Of a DNA stretch of 64,000 nucleotides, positions 41,771 through 50,279 are shown piece after piece. Location of the stretch: contig CAXXSW010000002.1 of assembly GCA_963677625.2 (NCBI GenBank), positions 806,001-870,000 on the forward strand, written 5' to 3'. Positions within the stretch are counted from its first letter, which is position 1. The number at the start of each line of letters is the position of its first letter. This DNA comes from UBA1351 sp963677625. Its GTDB lineage: Bacteria > Bacillota > Clostridia > Lachnospirales > Vallitaleaceae. Made by a program: the position numbers and the translations under genes. The notes below the pieces were generated by a model that had not been told where the DNA came from, did not search any database, and saw only the letters and a list, made by a program, of their open reading frames with translations.

Positions 41771-43048
41771 ATGGGAAACGGTAGATATTATACTTTCAGA
41801 CAGTTTTTTGAAATTGCATATTTGACCCTGTCCAGCGGGATAACGGTATTTGCTTTGACTTATATTTGGATTAAGGCAAGAGACAAGACCATTGCATCCC
41901 GCTATGTGTTGGCCCTAGTGGGAATACTCTTTTATTTTCTTTTAAGCTTCATCAAAGAGGTTACTTATGGCTTGAGAGCGGCATATGTACTAACAGGTAT
42001 AAGTTATTTTGGGATTTTCTTTTTTTGTTGGACTGGGATTTATCAAAGTAAAAAATGGATTAAAGGATTGGTTCTTGTTTCTGGGATCTTCTGTACTGTA
42101 GCAATTAGTGTCAGACGGCCAGAATTTTCATTCTTTTTTCATCAATTGTCGCCTTGGCTAATCCTAAGTATCCTAAGCTTATACATTTGGAATCTTGGTA
42201 TAAGGATTAATTTGTTTAGAGAAGAAGGCCTCAAATCCTTTAAGACAAAACAAGAGATCCTTGTTATGGTCGGATATACCTATATGACCCTGTCATTGGT
42301 TCTTATATGGGCGACGGGAGTCAATGGAATCACCATACAGTACAGTGTAACAACTCTGCCGATTCTGTATCTGCTTATTTTCCTTAAATTTATGCCGGAA
42401 GAAAAAATTCCTTTGGGTTACCATTCGGCTATTGAAGATATGCTGGATACTATGATAATTGTCAGTCCGGACAGGGATATACTTTTTATCAATGATTCTC
42501 AATTTGCTGACTATATAAAAAAGGATACAAAGGTTGATTTCAAGCATCTTGAAGATCTTTTCATGTTTCAGGATATAAGTGTTGTTAGGTTGGAAGAACG
42601 GACTATACAGTTAAATGGAAGGCTGGATAACAAGCTCTTAAGTATTCTAGTATGTCTTAAGCCAATTCAAAAAGGTGATCAGATTCTTGGTTATATTATT
42701 GTATCTACAGACTGTACGCACCTGGAACAGATGATCGTTGAACTAAACGATACGAAAGAAGAACTAAAAACAAAAGAGAAAGAACTTCTTCTCTATGCCA
42801 GTACGGTAAAAACATTGACAAGTGAGAAGGAAAGGCAACGATTGATGCAGGATGTTCAGAATCAACTGGGGCACCACTTGGCTGAATTGACAACCTTTTT
42901 GCTAAATACTAAAAATAAAGCCCTTATTGAAGAGAGGGATCACATGATTAGTCAAATAGAAACGGCCATTCTAATGGCGAGAAGAAGCCTCTTAAAGATT
43001 AGAATGACAGTAGTGGAGTACAGAGAAACATATGAGGGAAAGGAGTAG
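41771..43048 (+). CDS. Membrane pseudo-histidine kinase (cassette 2)
   Basis: 425 aa. N-terminus MGNGRYYTFRQF as in the cassette 1 paralogue. About seven spans (15-215), a PAS-like domain (about 220-325), a coiled coil and a DHp-like helix pair at the end. The HisKA_3-like stretch reads RLMQDVQNQLGHHLAEL (about 357-373). Aligned with A-R-E-L-H-D-x-L-G-H, the phosphoacceptor His is Gln and the following Asp is Asn. No ATPase domain follows. It keeps the helical scaffold and lacks the chemistry, so it may form heterodimers with, or titrate, the complete kinase encoded two genes downstream. Confidence 0.7.
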   Translation: MGNGRYYTFRQFFEIAYLTLSSGITVFALTYIWIKARDKTIASRYVLALVGILFYFLLSFIKEVTYGLRAAYVLTGISYFGIFFFCWTGIYQSKKWIKGLVLVSGIFCTVAISVRRPEFSFFFHQLSPWLILSILSLYIWNLGIRINLFREEGLKSFKTKQEILVMVGYTYMTLSLVLIWATGVNGITIQYSVTTLPILYLLIFLKFMPEEKIPLGYHSAIEDMLDTMIIVSPDRDILFINDSQFADYIKKDTKVDFKHLEDLFMFQDISVVRLEERTIQLNGRLDNKLLSILVCLKPIQKGDQILGYIIVSTDCTHLEQMIVELNDTKEELKTKEKELLLYASTVKTLTSEKERQRLMQDVQNQLGHHLAELTTFLLNTKNKALIEERDHMISQIETAILMARRSLLKIRMTVVEYRETYEGKE

Positions 43049-43050
43049 CC

Positions 43051-43701
43051 ATGATTCGTGTTTTATTAGCTGATGATCAGGTTCTGCTTAGAAATTCGCT
43101 CCAATATATATTGGATAAAGATGAGGAAATAAGCGTTGAAGCCGTTGCCTCCAATGGAAGTGAGGTAATGAAAATCCTGCAAGAAAAGGATATTGATGTT
43201 GTACTCCTTGATATAGTTATGCCTGAAAAGGATGGCATAGAAACCGTTAAGGAAATTAGTCTCTTGTATCCTGAGATGAAAGTTCTGATGCTTACGACTT
43301 TTGAGAATATTGAAAATATCATGGAAAGTTTTATTAATGGGGCAAATGGCTACATCGTTAAGGACATGGGGCCAGATGAGCTGGTTATGTCAGTCAAATG
43401 TGTTGTACGTGGACTAAATGTTGTCCATGAGAATGTACACCAACTTATGGTTAAGAGTTTTGCAAGAGAGTATAATAACCAGTATTCAATTAGTGATGAA
43501 AAAGAGCCGATTACCATTACCAATACGGAAAAAGAGATTATTAAGCTGGTTGCTCAGGGAAAAAACAACAAAGAAATTGCACAAATTATGAATTTTGCAG
43601 AAGGGACGATACGCAATAAAATTACTAGGTTATTGGATAAATTGGATTTGAGGGATAGGTTGCAGATTGCTATTTTTGCTTTGGAGAATAATTTGCTCTA
43701 A
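43051..43701 (+). CDS. NarL/LuxR-type response regulator (cassette 2)
   Basis: 216 aa, two bases after the previous stop. Receiver domain with ADDQ, phosphoacceptor Asp in VVLLDIVMPE (about 54), LTTFE and GYIVKD; C-terminal GerE HTH (AQGKNNKEIAQIMNFAEGTI). Closely related to the cassette 1 regulator, so the two cassettes arose by duplication. The DNA-recognition helices differ modestly. Confidence 0.9.
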   Translation: MIRVLLADDQVLLRNSLQYILDKDEEISVEAVASNGSEVMKILQEKDIDVVLLDIVMPEKDGIETVKEISLLYPEMKVLMLTTFENIENIMESFINGANGYIVKDMGPDELVMSVKCVVRGLNVVHENVHQLMVKSFAREYNNQYSISDEKEPITITNTEKEIIKLVAQGKNNKEIAQIMNFAEGTIRNKITRLLDKLDLRDRLQIAIFALENNLL

Positions 43702-43751
43702 GATCATGTAATGGAAAAGGAAATCATATCCAATGTAATTGGGAGGTCCAA

Positions 43752-45410
43752 ATGACATATTCTAAAATGGTTAGTATTTTTACCATATCTACTGTACATA
43801 TTTTGTCTTTGGTTGTATTAATTGGATTTAGTGTTTTTATCTATACGAAAGCTAATAGATGTAAGCTTTTGTATAGCTTTCTTGCTGTTGAAGCAGCGTT
43901 TTTAATATGGATAATAGCTAAAATTATGAAAACTGTGTCACCTAACTTTGAACTTAGGTGGTTTTTTGTTGTCTTCCAGTATTTTGGTATTTGTCTGTTG
44001 GAGTTTGTCTTCCTTAGATTTGCCTTTAATTATGCTGAAGGGCAGAATCCCCCAAGATGGTTGAATGGGTTGGTCTTACTAGTTGCAGTCCTTCAGTTTG
44101 GTATCATTGCCAGTAATGAATATCATCATCTTTTTTACTCAGAATTCACATTTGATACAGATGAGTTCGGACCCTTGTTCTATATTCATGTGGGAATCAT
44201 GTATGCAATTATTGCCTATGGAATTATTAGGATTGGTATTAAATTTCGAAGGGATTACAGAAAGGATAGAAAGTACCAAGCGGTTTCTTTTGCTATTCTT
44301 TTACCCCTTATTGCTAATATCTATTATTTGTCAGGGTATTATCATGAACTTATGCATTTTGTAAACTGGAGGTCCTTTGATATTACCCCCTTAGCTTTTT
44401 CTTTGTCATTAGGTGCCTTTGGTTATAGCATTCACAAAAAGGAATTTTTAGATATGATGCCTGTTTTTGAGGATGAAATGGTTAGACACATGAATGCAGG
44501 TGTTTTCTTACTGAATAGGAACCATCAGCTAATGGATATTAATGAAAAAGGGAAAGAGTATAAGAGTCAGTGGATGGGAAAGGATTATTTTTTTGAAGAC
44601 CTCCATGAAAAAGACTTTATCATACAAATTGAACAGGCATATTATCATTATCAAAAAAGAAGTCTAAAAGATGGTAAAGGAAGGCCCTATGGCTATTTGA
44701 TAACTCTTTATGATGTAAGCTCCTATATGAATTTAAAAAATGAAATTGAGCTTCAGGTTGAGGAACTAAGGGCTGTCAATGAGGAGCTCCAGGATAAAAT
44801 AAAAATCCATGAGCATACGAGCCGAATTGCATCAGGTAACTTCGTTGCTAGGGAGCTTCATGATGTTCTTGGACATTCTATGACAATAGCTATTAAGTTG
44901 CTGGAAATTGCGAAGATGGAATATATAGATAAAGAGATTGGTCGATCCGTAGAGAAACTAAAAGAAGCTTATGATATTGCCTATAAGGGTTATGGAGATC
45001 TTAAGCGGTCTATAAAGGAAGAACTCAATATGGAATACGACATAATTGGGCTTAAAACAGAAATAAATAAACTTGGCCGCGTTGTTGCGGTAGCAGGAGT
45101 AGAATTTAATCTTGCTATGACAGCTTATAATGGTCTTTTAAGTGAAGAGGAATATATAGCAATAAAGCGTTTTGTTCAAGAATCCATTACCAATAGTATT
45201 AAGCATGGAAAGGCTACTGATATTAAGGTGGAATTAGACTTGGGAAGCAGGAAAAGAAGTGTTGCTGTTACAGATAACGGCAAAGGATGTAGCGATATAG
45301 TTATGGGGAATGGTTTGATAGGCATGAGACATAGAGTCGAAAATCTTGGTGGCAAGCTGAATATGGAGAATATACCGGGTCAAGGGTTTAGAATATCTTT
45401 AATCTATTAA
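43752..45410 (+). CDS. Sensor histidine kinase, 7TM-PAS-HisKA_3-HATPase (cassette 2)
   Basis: 552 aa, ribosome binding site GGGAGGTCCAA. Seven-span N-terminal sensor (about 10-235; SNEYHHLFYS loop matching cassette 1), PAS-like domain, coiled coil, HisKA_3 with His in ARELHDVLGHSM (about 372) and HATPase_c with ESITNSIKHG, DNGKGC and GNGLIGMRHRV. Complete and probably active. Cognate to the regulator at 43051. Confidence 0.9.
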   Translation: MTYSKMVSIFTISTVHILSLVVLIGFSVFIYTKANRCKLLYSFLAVEAAFLIWIIAKIMKTVSPNFELRWFFVVFQYFGICLLEFVFLRFAFNYAEGQNPPRWLNGLVLLVAVLQFGIIASNEYHHLFYSEFTFDTDEFGPLFYIHVGIMYAIIAYGIIRIGIKFRRDYRKDRKYQAVSFAILLPLIANIYYLSGYYHELMHFVNWRSFDITPLAFSLSLGAFGYSIHKKEFLDMMPVFEDEMVRHMNAGVFLLNRNHQLMDINEKGKEYKSQWMGKDYFFEDLHEKDFIIQIEQAYYHYQKRSLKDGKGRPYGYLITLYDVSSYMNLKNEIELQVEELRAVNEELQDKIKIHEHTSRIASGNFVARELHDVLGHSMTIAIKLLEIAKMEYIDKEIGRSVEKLKEAYDIAYKGYGDLKRSIKEELNMEYDIIGLKTEINKLGRVVAVAGVEFNLAMTAYNGLLSEEEYIAIKRFVQESITNSIKHGKATDIKVELDLGSRKRSVAVTDNGKGCSDIVMGNGLIGMRHRVENLGGKLNMENIPGQGFRISLIY

Positions 45411-45449
45411 GTAAATACCTTTTCCTATTTAGTTGTAAATTCAAAAGGC

Positions 45450-45478
45450 TTGAATCTTGAGTCCACCTATATTATAAT
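45450..45478 (+). promoter_or_regulatory. Promoter of the DUF1858 gene
   Basis: TTGAAT at 45450-45455, 17-bp spacer, TATAAT at 45473-45478. It rules out a start at 45502 being the main one, given the 60-nt leader to a good ribosome binding site. Confidence 0.65.
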
Positions 45479-45546
45479 GACGATAAGGATATAGGTTATA
45501 TATGATATATGACCTAAGTTATTCGAATATAGAAAGGAAGATGACA

Positions 45547-45750
45547 TTGGCTAAAATTACTGGCGATATGATTATTGCAGATATTATAATGGTAGATACA
45601 GATCTTATTCCTATATTGATGGAAAGTGGTATGCATTGTGTTGGCTGCCCATCATCCCAAGGCGAAACGTTAGAAGAGGCTTGTTTCGTTCATGGAATGG
45701 AAATTGATCCCCTACTTGATAAAATTAATGCATTTTTAGAAGACAAATAA
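45547..45750 (+). CDS. DUF1858 (hybrid-cluster-associated) small redox protein
   Basis: About 67 aa. The best start is TTG 45547, six bases after AAGGAAG; ATG 45541 is too close to that site. The sequence has the DUF1858 pattern: KITGDMIIADIIMVD, then MHCVGCPSSQGETLEEAC. The CVGC pair is a likely redox disulfide. These proteins often accompany hybrid-cluster proteins in anaerobes, but no such gene is adjacent here. Confidence 0.85.
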   Translation: MAKITGDMIIADIIMVDTDLIPILMESGMHCVGCPSSQGETLEEACFVHGMEIDPLLDKINAFLEDK

Positions 45751-45763
45751 AAGGTAAACATAA

Positions 45764-45802
45764 AAAGACCTGAGCTCTTGTATGGAGTTCAGGTCTTTTA
45801 TT
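45764..45802 (+). terminator. Rho-independent terminator
   Basis: AAAGACCTGA at 45764-45773 pairs with TCAGGTCTTT at 45789-45798, followed by TATT. Bases 45803-45957 hold no gene. Confidence 0.8.
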
Positions 45803-45957
45803 GAATGAGGTAGAAGTCTATATCATTCTGTAATTCGTTAAATCTCACGATTATTCATCTTCTTTCTTATAGAGTAGAGAATTATTCTGAAAGAGTCAAA
45901 GCTTATCTTAAAAGTGTAATAATCCATAATCTAGTAATTAATACACATAGATACTTG

Positions 45958-46638
45958 TTATAATTGACTCATAATGCTTACAGCGTCGTCTTTAACGATG
46001 GTTTCAAAGTGTTCTTGGAAATAACTAAGGGCACTGTGGCGATAGTGTACAGTATCACCGTATTCAGACAAGGTTCCGCGGATAATGCGATTGGCCCATC
46101 TGGGAATATTATCTGCTACAATTGTTAAGAAATATGTACCATTTGAAGTATCTTTAAACAACATACTCTTGGAAAAGGTAAAACCATTTATCTGAGACGA
46201 AGCTCTTGAAATGTCATCCATGTTGTTGAAAGTATATACATAAAAAACGTCTATTAATTCTTCCCTTACATCATTTTGATCAGCTACCGGTAATTGGTCA
46301 ATAGAGTCTTCTTCTTCAACTTTTTCTTTCTTCTTGAAGGTTCTGGAAGACGGTACCGGAAGATTAGTGAATTTATCTTCGATGTCATCAGGATTGTCAA
46401 CTTTTGTAATGATAAGCATAATACTGTCAGATGAAAGTGGAACAGCTTCAATCATTAAAGGCATGTCGTTGGCCTCAAAGCCAAACTCGTCATTAGCCTG
46501 ACTCATCATGTCTTTAAATAGTTCTTGAGCCTTATCTGTACCATAGGCCAATTCGCTTACTTTGATCTGACGTGATGTTAAGTCGCTCTTATTCAGAACA
46601 CATTTGATTTGATTGTTATTGATCTTTTCAATTTTCAT
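45958..46638 (-). CDS. mecA: Adaptor protein MecA
   Basis: 226 aa. N-terminal MecA domain (MKIEKINNNQIKCVLNKSDL; ELAYGTDKAQELFKDMM), an acidic Glu-rich linker (about 95-115) and the C-terminal ClpC-binding domain. In Bacillus it targets substrates to ClpCP. Its promoter (TTTACA 46721-46716, 17 bp, TATACT 46698-46693) faces left. Confidence 0.88.
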   Translation of the reverse strand: MKIEKINNNQIKCVLNKSDLTSRQIKVSELAYGTDKAQELFKDMMSQANDEFGFEANDMPLMIEAVPLSSDSIMLIITKVDNPDDIEDKFTNLPVPSSRTFKKKEKVEEEDSIDQLPVADQNDVREELIDVFYVYTFNNMDDISRASSQINGFTFSKSMLFKDTSNGTYFLTIVADNIPRWANRIIRGTLSEYGDTVHYRHSALSYFQEHFETIVKDDAVSIMSQL

Positions 46639-46816
46639 TAATGATCACTTCCTTTCAATGCAAATGCAAAATAGAGGTGTCCCTCTACTTATAGTATACT
46701 CATTCTAGTAGTGGATGTAAAGTAAATCTACATAATAATTTTCGGCCAAAAACCCTATAAAATAAGGCTTTGTCGAAAAATTAATGAAATGTTAAAAGTT
46801 TCGTCATACAAGTCAA

Positions 46817-46852
46817 CCGAACGTTCACAATTAAAAATCAAAAAAAGTTCGG
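46817..46852 (+). promoter_or_regulatory. Possible PurR site upstream of purA
   Basis: CCGAAC at 46817-46822 and its complement GTTCGG at 46847-46852 flank 24 bp, in an AT-rich context. Bacillus PurBoxes (AWWWCCGAACWWT) are arranged as such inverted pairs with slightly shorter spacing. It ends eight bases before the purA -35. Confidence 0.5.
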
Positions 46853-46860
46853 GAAAAAGC

Positions 46861-46889
46861 TTGCCAAATCATGCGGCTTTTGCTACTAT
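46861..46889 (+). promoter_or_regulatory. purA promoter
   Basis: TTGCCA at 46861-46866, 17-bp spacer, TACTAT at 46884-46889. The leader to ATG 47033 is about 135 nt. Confidence 0.55.
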
Positions 46890-47032
46890 AGTAAAGGACT
46901 TTTTAAGCGACGTTTTGCAAGGTCACAGAGCTTTACTGCATTAGTATGGTAAAGTATGCACACACTTGATTTTGCATATTATAACAAGACATAAGATACC
47001 TGTCAATATTCGGAAAGTTGAAAGGAGCTTTT

Positions 47033-48307
47033 ATGGCGACGAAAGTAATTATTGGAGCCCAATGGGGAGACGAAGGAAAAGCGAAAATCATAGATATTTT
47101 ATCTGAAGATGCGGAAGTGGTTATCCGCTCACAAGGTGGAAACAATGCAGGACATACGGTAAGAGTTAATGATGAAGTATATAAGTTTCATCTGGTACCG
47201 TCTGGCATCCTATATCCAGGAACAAGCTGTATCGTAGGAAATGGTGTGGTTATTGATCCAGCTGGAATATTGAAGGAAATCGATGATCTTGTTGCAAAAG
47301 GTATCACCGTTGATAACCTAAGGATTTCAGAAAGAGCCCATGTAGTTATGCCTTATCATAAGGTGCTAGATGGAATCAAAGAAGAAGCAAGAGGTGTTGA
47401 TGATATTGGCACCACCAAAAAAGGAATCGGCCCATGCTATATGGACAAAGCCGAAAGAAGCGGAATCCGTTTTTGTGATTTGATGAACAAGGAAGTCTTT
47501 GGGAAAAAGGTCCGTGAAAACGTAGAGATTAAGAATAAGATGATTAAATACGTCTATGGACAGGACATTCAACTGGATCCTGAAGAGATAATAACTGAAT
47601 ATAGTGCTTATGCTGAACGATTAAAGCCCTTTGTTACAGATACAACTGTTCTTGCCTTTGAAGCAGTTGAAGCCGGTAAAAAAGTTCTGTTTGAGGGTGC
47701 TCAAGGTACACTTCTTGATGTTGATCTTGGTACTTATCCATATGTTACTTCATCACATCCTATATCTGGTGGAGTATGTGTTGGTTCAGGCATTGGACCA
47801 ACGGCAATCGATGAATGTATTGGTGTTATGAAAGGATATGTTACTCGTGTAGGTAAGGGCCCATTTCCAACAGAACTTTTTGACCAAGTTGGTGAGCAGA
47901 TTCGAGATATTGGACATGAGTTTGGTACAACCACAGGACGTCCGAGACGTTGTGGATGGTTTGATGCCGTTATTGGAGAATTCGCTGTCCGTACAAGTGG
48001 ATTGACTAGCATTGCTCTTAATAAGATCGATGTACTTAGTAATATTGAAACGATCAAGATTTGTGTTGCATATGAAAAGAATGGTGAAATTACCAGACAT
48101 TTTCCAGCTAGTCTTGAAGAATTGGCAAAGTGTAAACCTGTCTATGAAGAACTTCCAGGATGGGGACCAATCGACCATATTAAGACCTATAAAGATCTTC
48201 CAGAAAACGCAAAGAATTATGTGAAGCGTGTTGAAGAGCTTTGTAAAGCTAAGGTTACTATGATTGGTGTTGGTCCTAATCGTGATCAGAATATATATGT
48301 AGATTAG
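47033..48307 (+). CDS. purA: Adenylosuccinate synthetase
   Basis: 424 aa from ATG 47033 (AAAGGAG six bases upstream). GTP-binding loop GAQWGDEGKAK, QGGNNAGHTV, GIGPCYMDKAERSGIR, FEGAQGTLLDVDLGTYPYVT, TTTGRPRRCGWFD and the C-terminal GVGPNRDQNI. Converts IMP to adenylosuccinate. One deviation is GDEGKAKI where GDEGKGKI is usual. Confidence 0.97.
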   Translation: MATKVIIGAQWGDEGKAKIIDILSEDAEVVIRSQGGNNAGHTVRVNDEVYKFHLVPSGILYPGTSCIVGNGVVIDPAGILKEIDDLVAKGITVDNLRISERAHVVMPYHKVLDGIKEEARGVDDIGTTKKGIGPCYMDKAERSGIRFCDLMNKEVFGKKVRENVEIKNKMIKYVYGQDIQLDPEEIITEYSAYAERLKPFVTDTTVLAFEAVEAGKKVLFEGAQGTLLDVDLGTYPYVTSSHPISGGVCVGSGIGPTAIDECIGVMKGYVTRVGKGPFPTELFDQVGEQIRDIGHEFGTTTGRPRRCGWFDAVIGEFAVRTSGLTSIALNKIDVLSNIETIKICVAYEKNGEITRHFPASLEELAKCKPVYEELPGWGPIDHIKTYKDLPENAKNYVKRVEELCKAKVTMIGVGPNRDQNIYVD

Positions 48308-48328
48308 TCCTTTTTATAAAATTCAAGA

Positions 48329-48362
48329 AACATCCTTGGTGCAGGCTAAGGGTGTTTTTTCT
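48329..48362 (+). terminator. Rho-independent terminator after purA
   Basis: AACATCCTT at 48329-48337 pairs with AAGGGTGTT at 48348-48356, then TTTTTTC. Confidence 0.75.
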
Positions 48363-48368
48363 TTGCTA

Positions 48369-48493
48369 GGAAAGTCCTCCATAGGACTTTCCGTCGGCAG
48401 TTGGAACAATTTGCCTTCGGCAAAACCGAGGATGTAAAACATCCTCTTAGCTCTTCTATAGGAAAGCGAACGAAGAGATGCCTCTTTGTTTAA
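48369..48493. repeat. Structured dispersed repeat, copy 2
   Basis: About 125 bp: GGAAAGTCC-loop-GGACTTTCC, then TTTGCCTTCGGCAAA, then GAGGATGT/ACATCCTC, and the shared tail AAGCGAACG...CCTCTTTGTTTAA seen at 25531. Several consecutive hairpins and no reading frame. The following 48494-48615 is a plain AT-rich promoter region for pth. Confidence 0.55.
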
Positions 48494-48615
48494 AGTTGAA
48501 CTTCCTATGAATTTACTATATGATATAGACGATAAATGAAAAGGTTTGTTAAGAATTTAGACATTAGATTATCATAATTTTGTGTTAACATAAGAGAAAT
48601 ATGGAAGGAATTATC

Positions 48616-49179
48616 ATGAAAGTAATCGTAGGTTTGGGGAATAAAGGCCTAAAGTACGCTAAGACAAGACATAATATTGGTTTTGAAGTGGTGGAACTTT
48701 TGGCTCATAGACATAATATTGATATGAATGCTAGAAAGTTTAAAGGTTTGATTGGACAAGGTTTCATTGAAGGTGAGAAAGTTATTCTAGCTATGCCACT
48801 TACTTATATGAACCTAAGTGGCGAGTGTGTGAGAGAGATTCTTGATTTTTACAAGCTATCCTATGAAGATTTGCTTGTCATCTACGATGATATTAGTATG
48901 GACCTTGGTGCTCTTCGAATTAGGAAAAAGGGATCTGCCGGTGGACATAATGGTATCAAAAATATTATTAGTCATCTTGGACACGACGAGTTTCTTAGAT
49001 ATAAGGTTGGTGTAGGTCCACAACCTAGAGGGATGAAATCTGAGCTTTTTGTACTCGGACATTTTAGGAAAGATGAAATGGAGACCTTGGAGGAATCCAT
49101 TGAACATAGCGCCAATGGTGTAGAAGCTTATTTAAAGCAGGGCTTGGAATATGCTATGAACAATTATAATAAGAAGTAA
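48616..49179 (+). CDS. pth: Peptidyl-tRNA hydrolase
   Basis: 187 aa from ATG 48616 (GGAAGG upstream). IVGLGNKGLKYAKTRHNIGF with catalytic His, MPLTYMNLSG, VIYDDISMDLG, and GSAGGHNGIKNII. Releases tRNA from peptidyl-tRNA. Confidence 0.96.
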   Translation: MKVIVGLGNKGLKYAKTRHNIGFEVVELLAHRHNIDMNARKFKGLIGQGFIEGEKVILAMPLTYMNLSGECVREILDFYKLSYEDLLVIYDDISMDLGALRIRKKGSAGGHNGIKNIISHLGHDEFLRYKVGVGPQPRGMKSELFVLGHFRKDEMETLEESIEHSANGVEAYLKQGLEYAMNNYNKK

Positions 49180-49219
49180 TTATATTTTGTGATTGAATTT
49201 TCACAGGAAGCAGGTTCTT

Positions 49220-49936
49220 ATGAAAAAGCATTTAGGAACACTATTAATTATTATTGGATTAGCAATTGTAGCTTTTCCCTTTATTGGTAAATATATTGCA
49301 GACCAGAGACAAAAAGCCATGATAGAAGCTTTCTACCTTGAAACTGATAGTGCTACAGGAGCAGAAGAAGCGATTAAAGGGCTTGATGATGTTTTTGCAG
49401 AAGCAAATACTGTTGAAGGTCAGGAGGCCTTAGATCAGGCCTTACAAGAAAATGGTAACATTTCATTTGACGGTAGCCAGATAGAAGTTGGTGAAACCGG
49501 TAATTCAGGATATTCAATGACTTTGACAGAACAACCAGATACACTTGGAATTATCAACATTCCTAAGATTGACTTACGGGCGCCTATCGCTGAAGGGGCA
49601 GATCTTGATACCCTTCGTTTTGCTATAGGTCATATGGAAAATACAACAAATTTAGGAGAAATTGGTAATTCGGTAGTTGCGGGTCATAGAAGTCATAGTT
49701 TTGGTGTATATTTTAACCGCTTGGATGAATTAAATGAAGGTGATGAAATCGTTGTTGAAACTGGAAGCAAGACCATTACATATGTAGTTTATGAAACTAA
49801 ACGTGTTGAGCCAGATGATGTTAGCGTCTTAAATAGCTCCTCAAAATTCAGAGTCCTAACCTTGATTACCTGTGATCCTGTATATAATCCGACCCATAGG
49901 CTTATTGTCCATGCCATTGATAAAGAACAGCAATAG
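49220..49936 (+). CDS. Class D-type sortase
   Basis: 238 aa from ATG 49220. N-terminal membrane anchor (about 4-25), a linker, then a sortase domain: LGIINIPKIDLRAPIAEGAD, catalytic His in VVAGHRSHSFGVYF, Cys in LTLITCDP (TLxTC) and Arg in THRLIVHA. A membrane-bound transpeptidase anchoring surface proteins. It lies just upstream of the c-di-GMP-controlled exported protein. Confidence 0.88.
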   Translation: MKKHLGTLLIIIGLAIVAFPFIGKYIADQRQKAMIEAFYLETDSATGAEEAIKGLDDVFAEANTVEGQEALDQALQENGNISFDGSQIEVGETGNSGYSMTLTEQPDTLGIINIPKIDLRAPIAEGADLDTLRFAIGHMENTTNLGEIGNSVVAGHRSHSFGVYFNRLDELNEGDEIVVETGSKTITYVVYETKRVEPDDVSVLNSSSKFRVLTLITCDPVYNPTHRLIVHAIDKEQQ

Positions 49937-49983
49937 AGAGTTTGAATATAGGGCGAATTCATAAAATGTTAACAAAATATGCC

Positions 49984-50012
49984 TTGTTGTTCATAGTAAT
50001 ATTTGCTATACT
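49984..50012 (+). promoter_or_regulatory. Promoter of the riboswitch transcript
   Basis: TTGTTG at 49984-49989, 17-bp spacer, TATACT at 50007-50012. Transcription would start about 35 nt before the first aptamer. Confidence 0.6.
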
Positions 50013-50046
50013 TTCAATGTAATGAAATTGAATATTCGAGAATGGT

Positions 50047-50147
50047 GCTTTTCACCGATAACGGCAAACCAGCCGAAAGGCTGGGACGCAAAGCTATAGG
50101 GCCTTCCCATTAGGATGGCAGCCAGTTTCCGAAGAGGAAAGTTTTTT
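50047..50147 (+). ncRNA. c-di-GMP-I riboswitch 1, with overlapping terminator
   Basis: Classic GEMM core: ACGGCAAACC, a GAAA tetraloop (CCAGCC-GAAA-GGCTGG), GACGCAAAGCTATAGGGCC and GGATGGCAGCCAG. The 3' strand TTTCC at 50126-50130 can instead pair with GGAAA at 50136-50140, followed by six T (50142-50147), an intrinsic terminator. So this aptamer looks like a transcriptional switch. Confidence 0.93.
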
Positions 50148-50177
50148 ATTTACAAAAAACAGGTGAAACAACAGTCC

Positions 50178-50270
50178 GGATATGTGAAACGAAATGGCAA
50201 ACCAGTCGAAAGGCTGGGACGCAAAACTATAGGGCCTTCCCAAAAAGGATGGTAGCCAGTTACCGAAAGG
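50178..50270 (+). ncRNA. c-di-GMP-I riboswitch 2, adjoining the ribosome binding site
   Basis: Second GEMM copy: ATGGCAAACC, GAAA loop hairpin, GACGCAAAACTATAGGGCC, GGATGGTAGCCAG. Its closing helix (GTTACC) is directly next to GAAAGGAG, the ribosome binding site of the ATG at 50280. It therefore probably controls translation, in series with the transcriptional first copy. Confidence 0.92.
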
Positions 50271-50279
50271 AGCATTGAT

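Noticed and set aside
47734..48178. Two leftward frames of more than 100 aa opposite purA
   Set aside because: They are mirror translations of conserved purA codons with no start signals.
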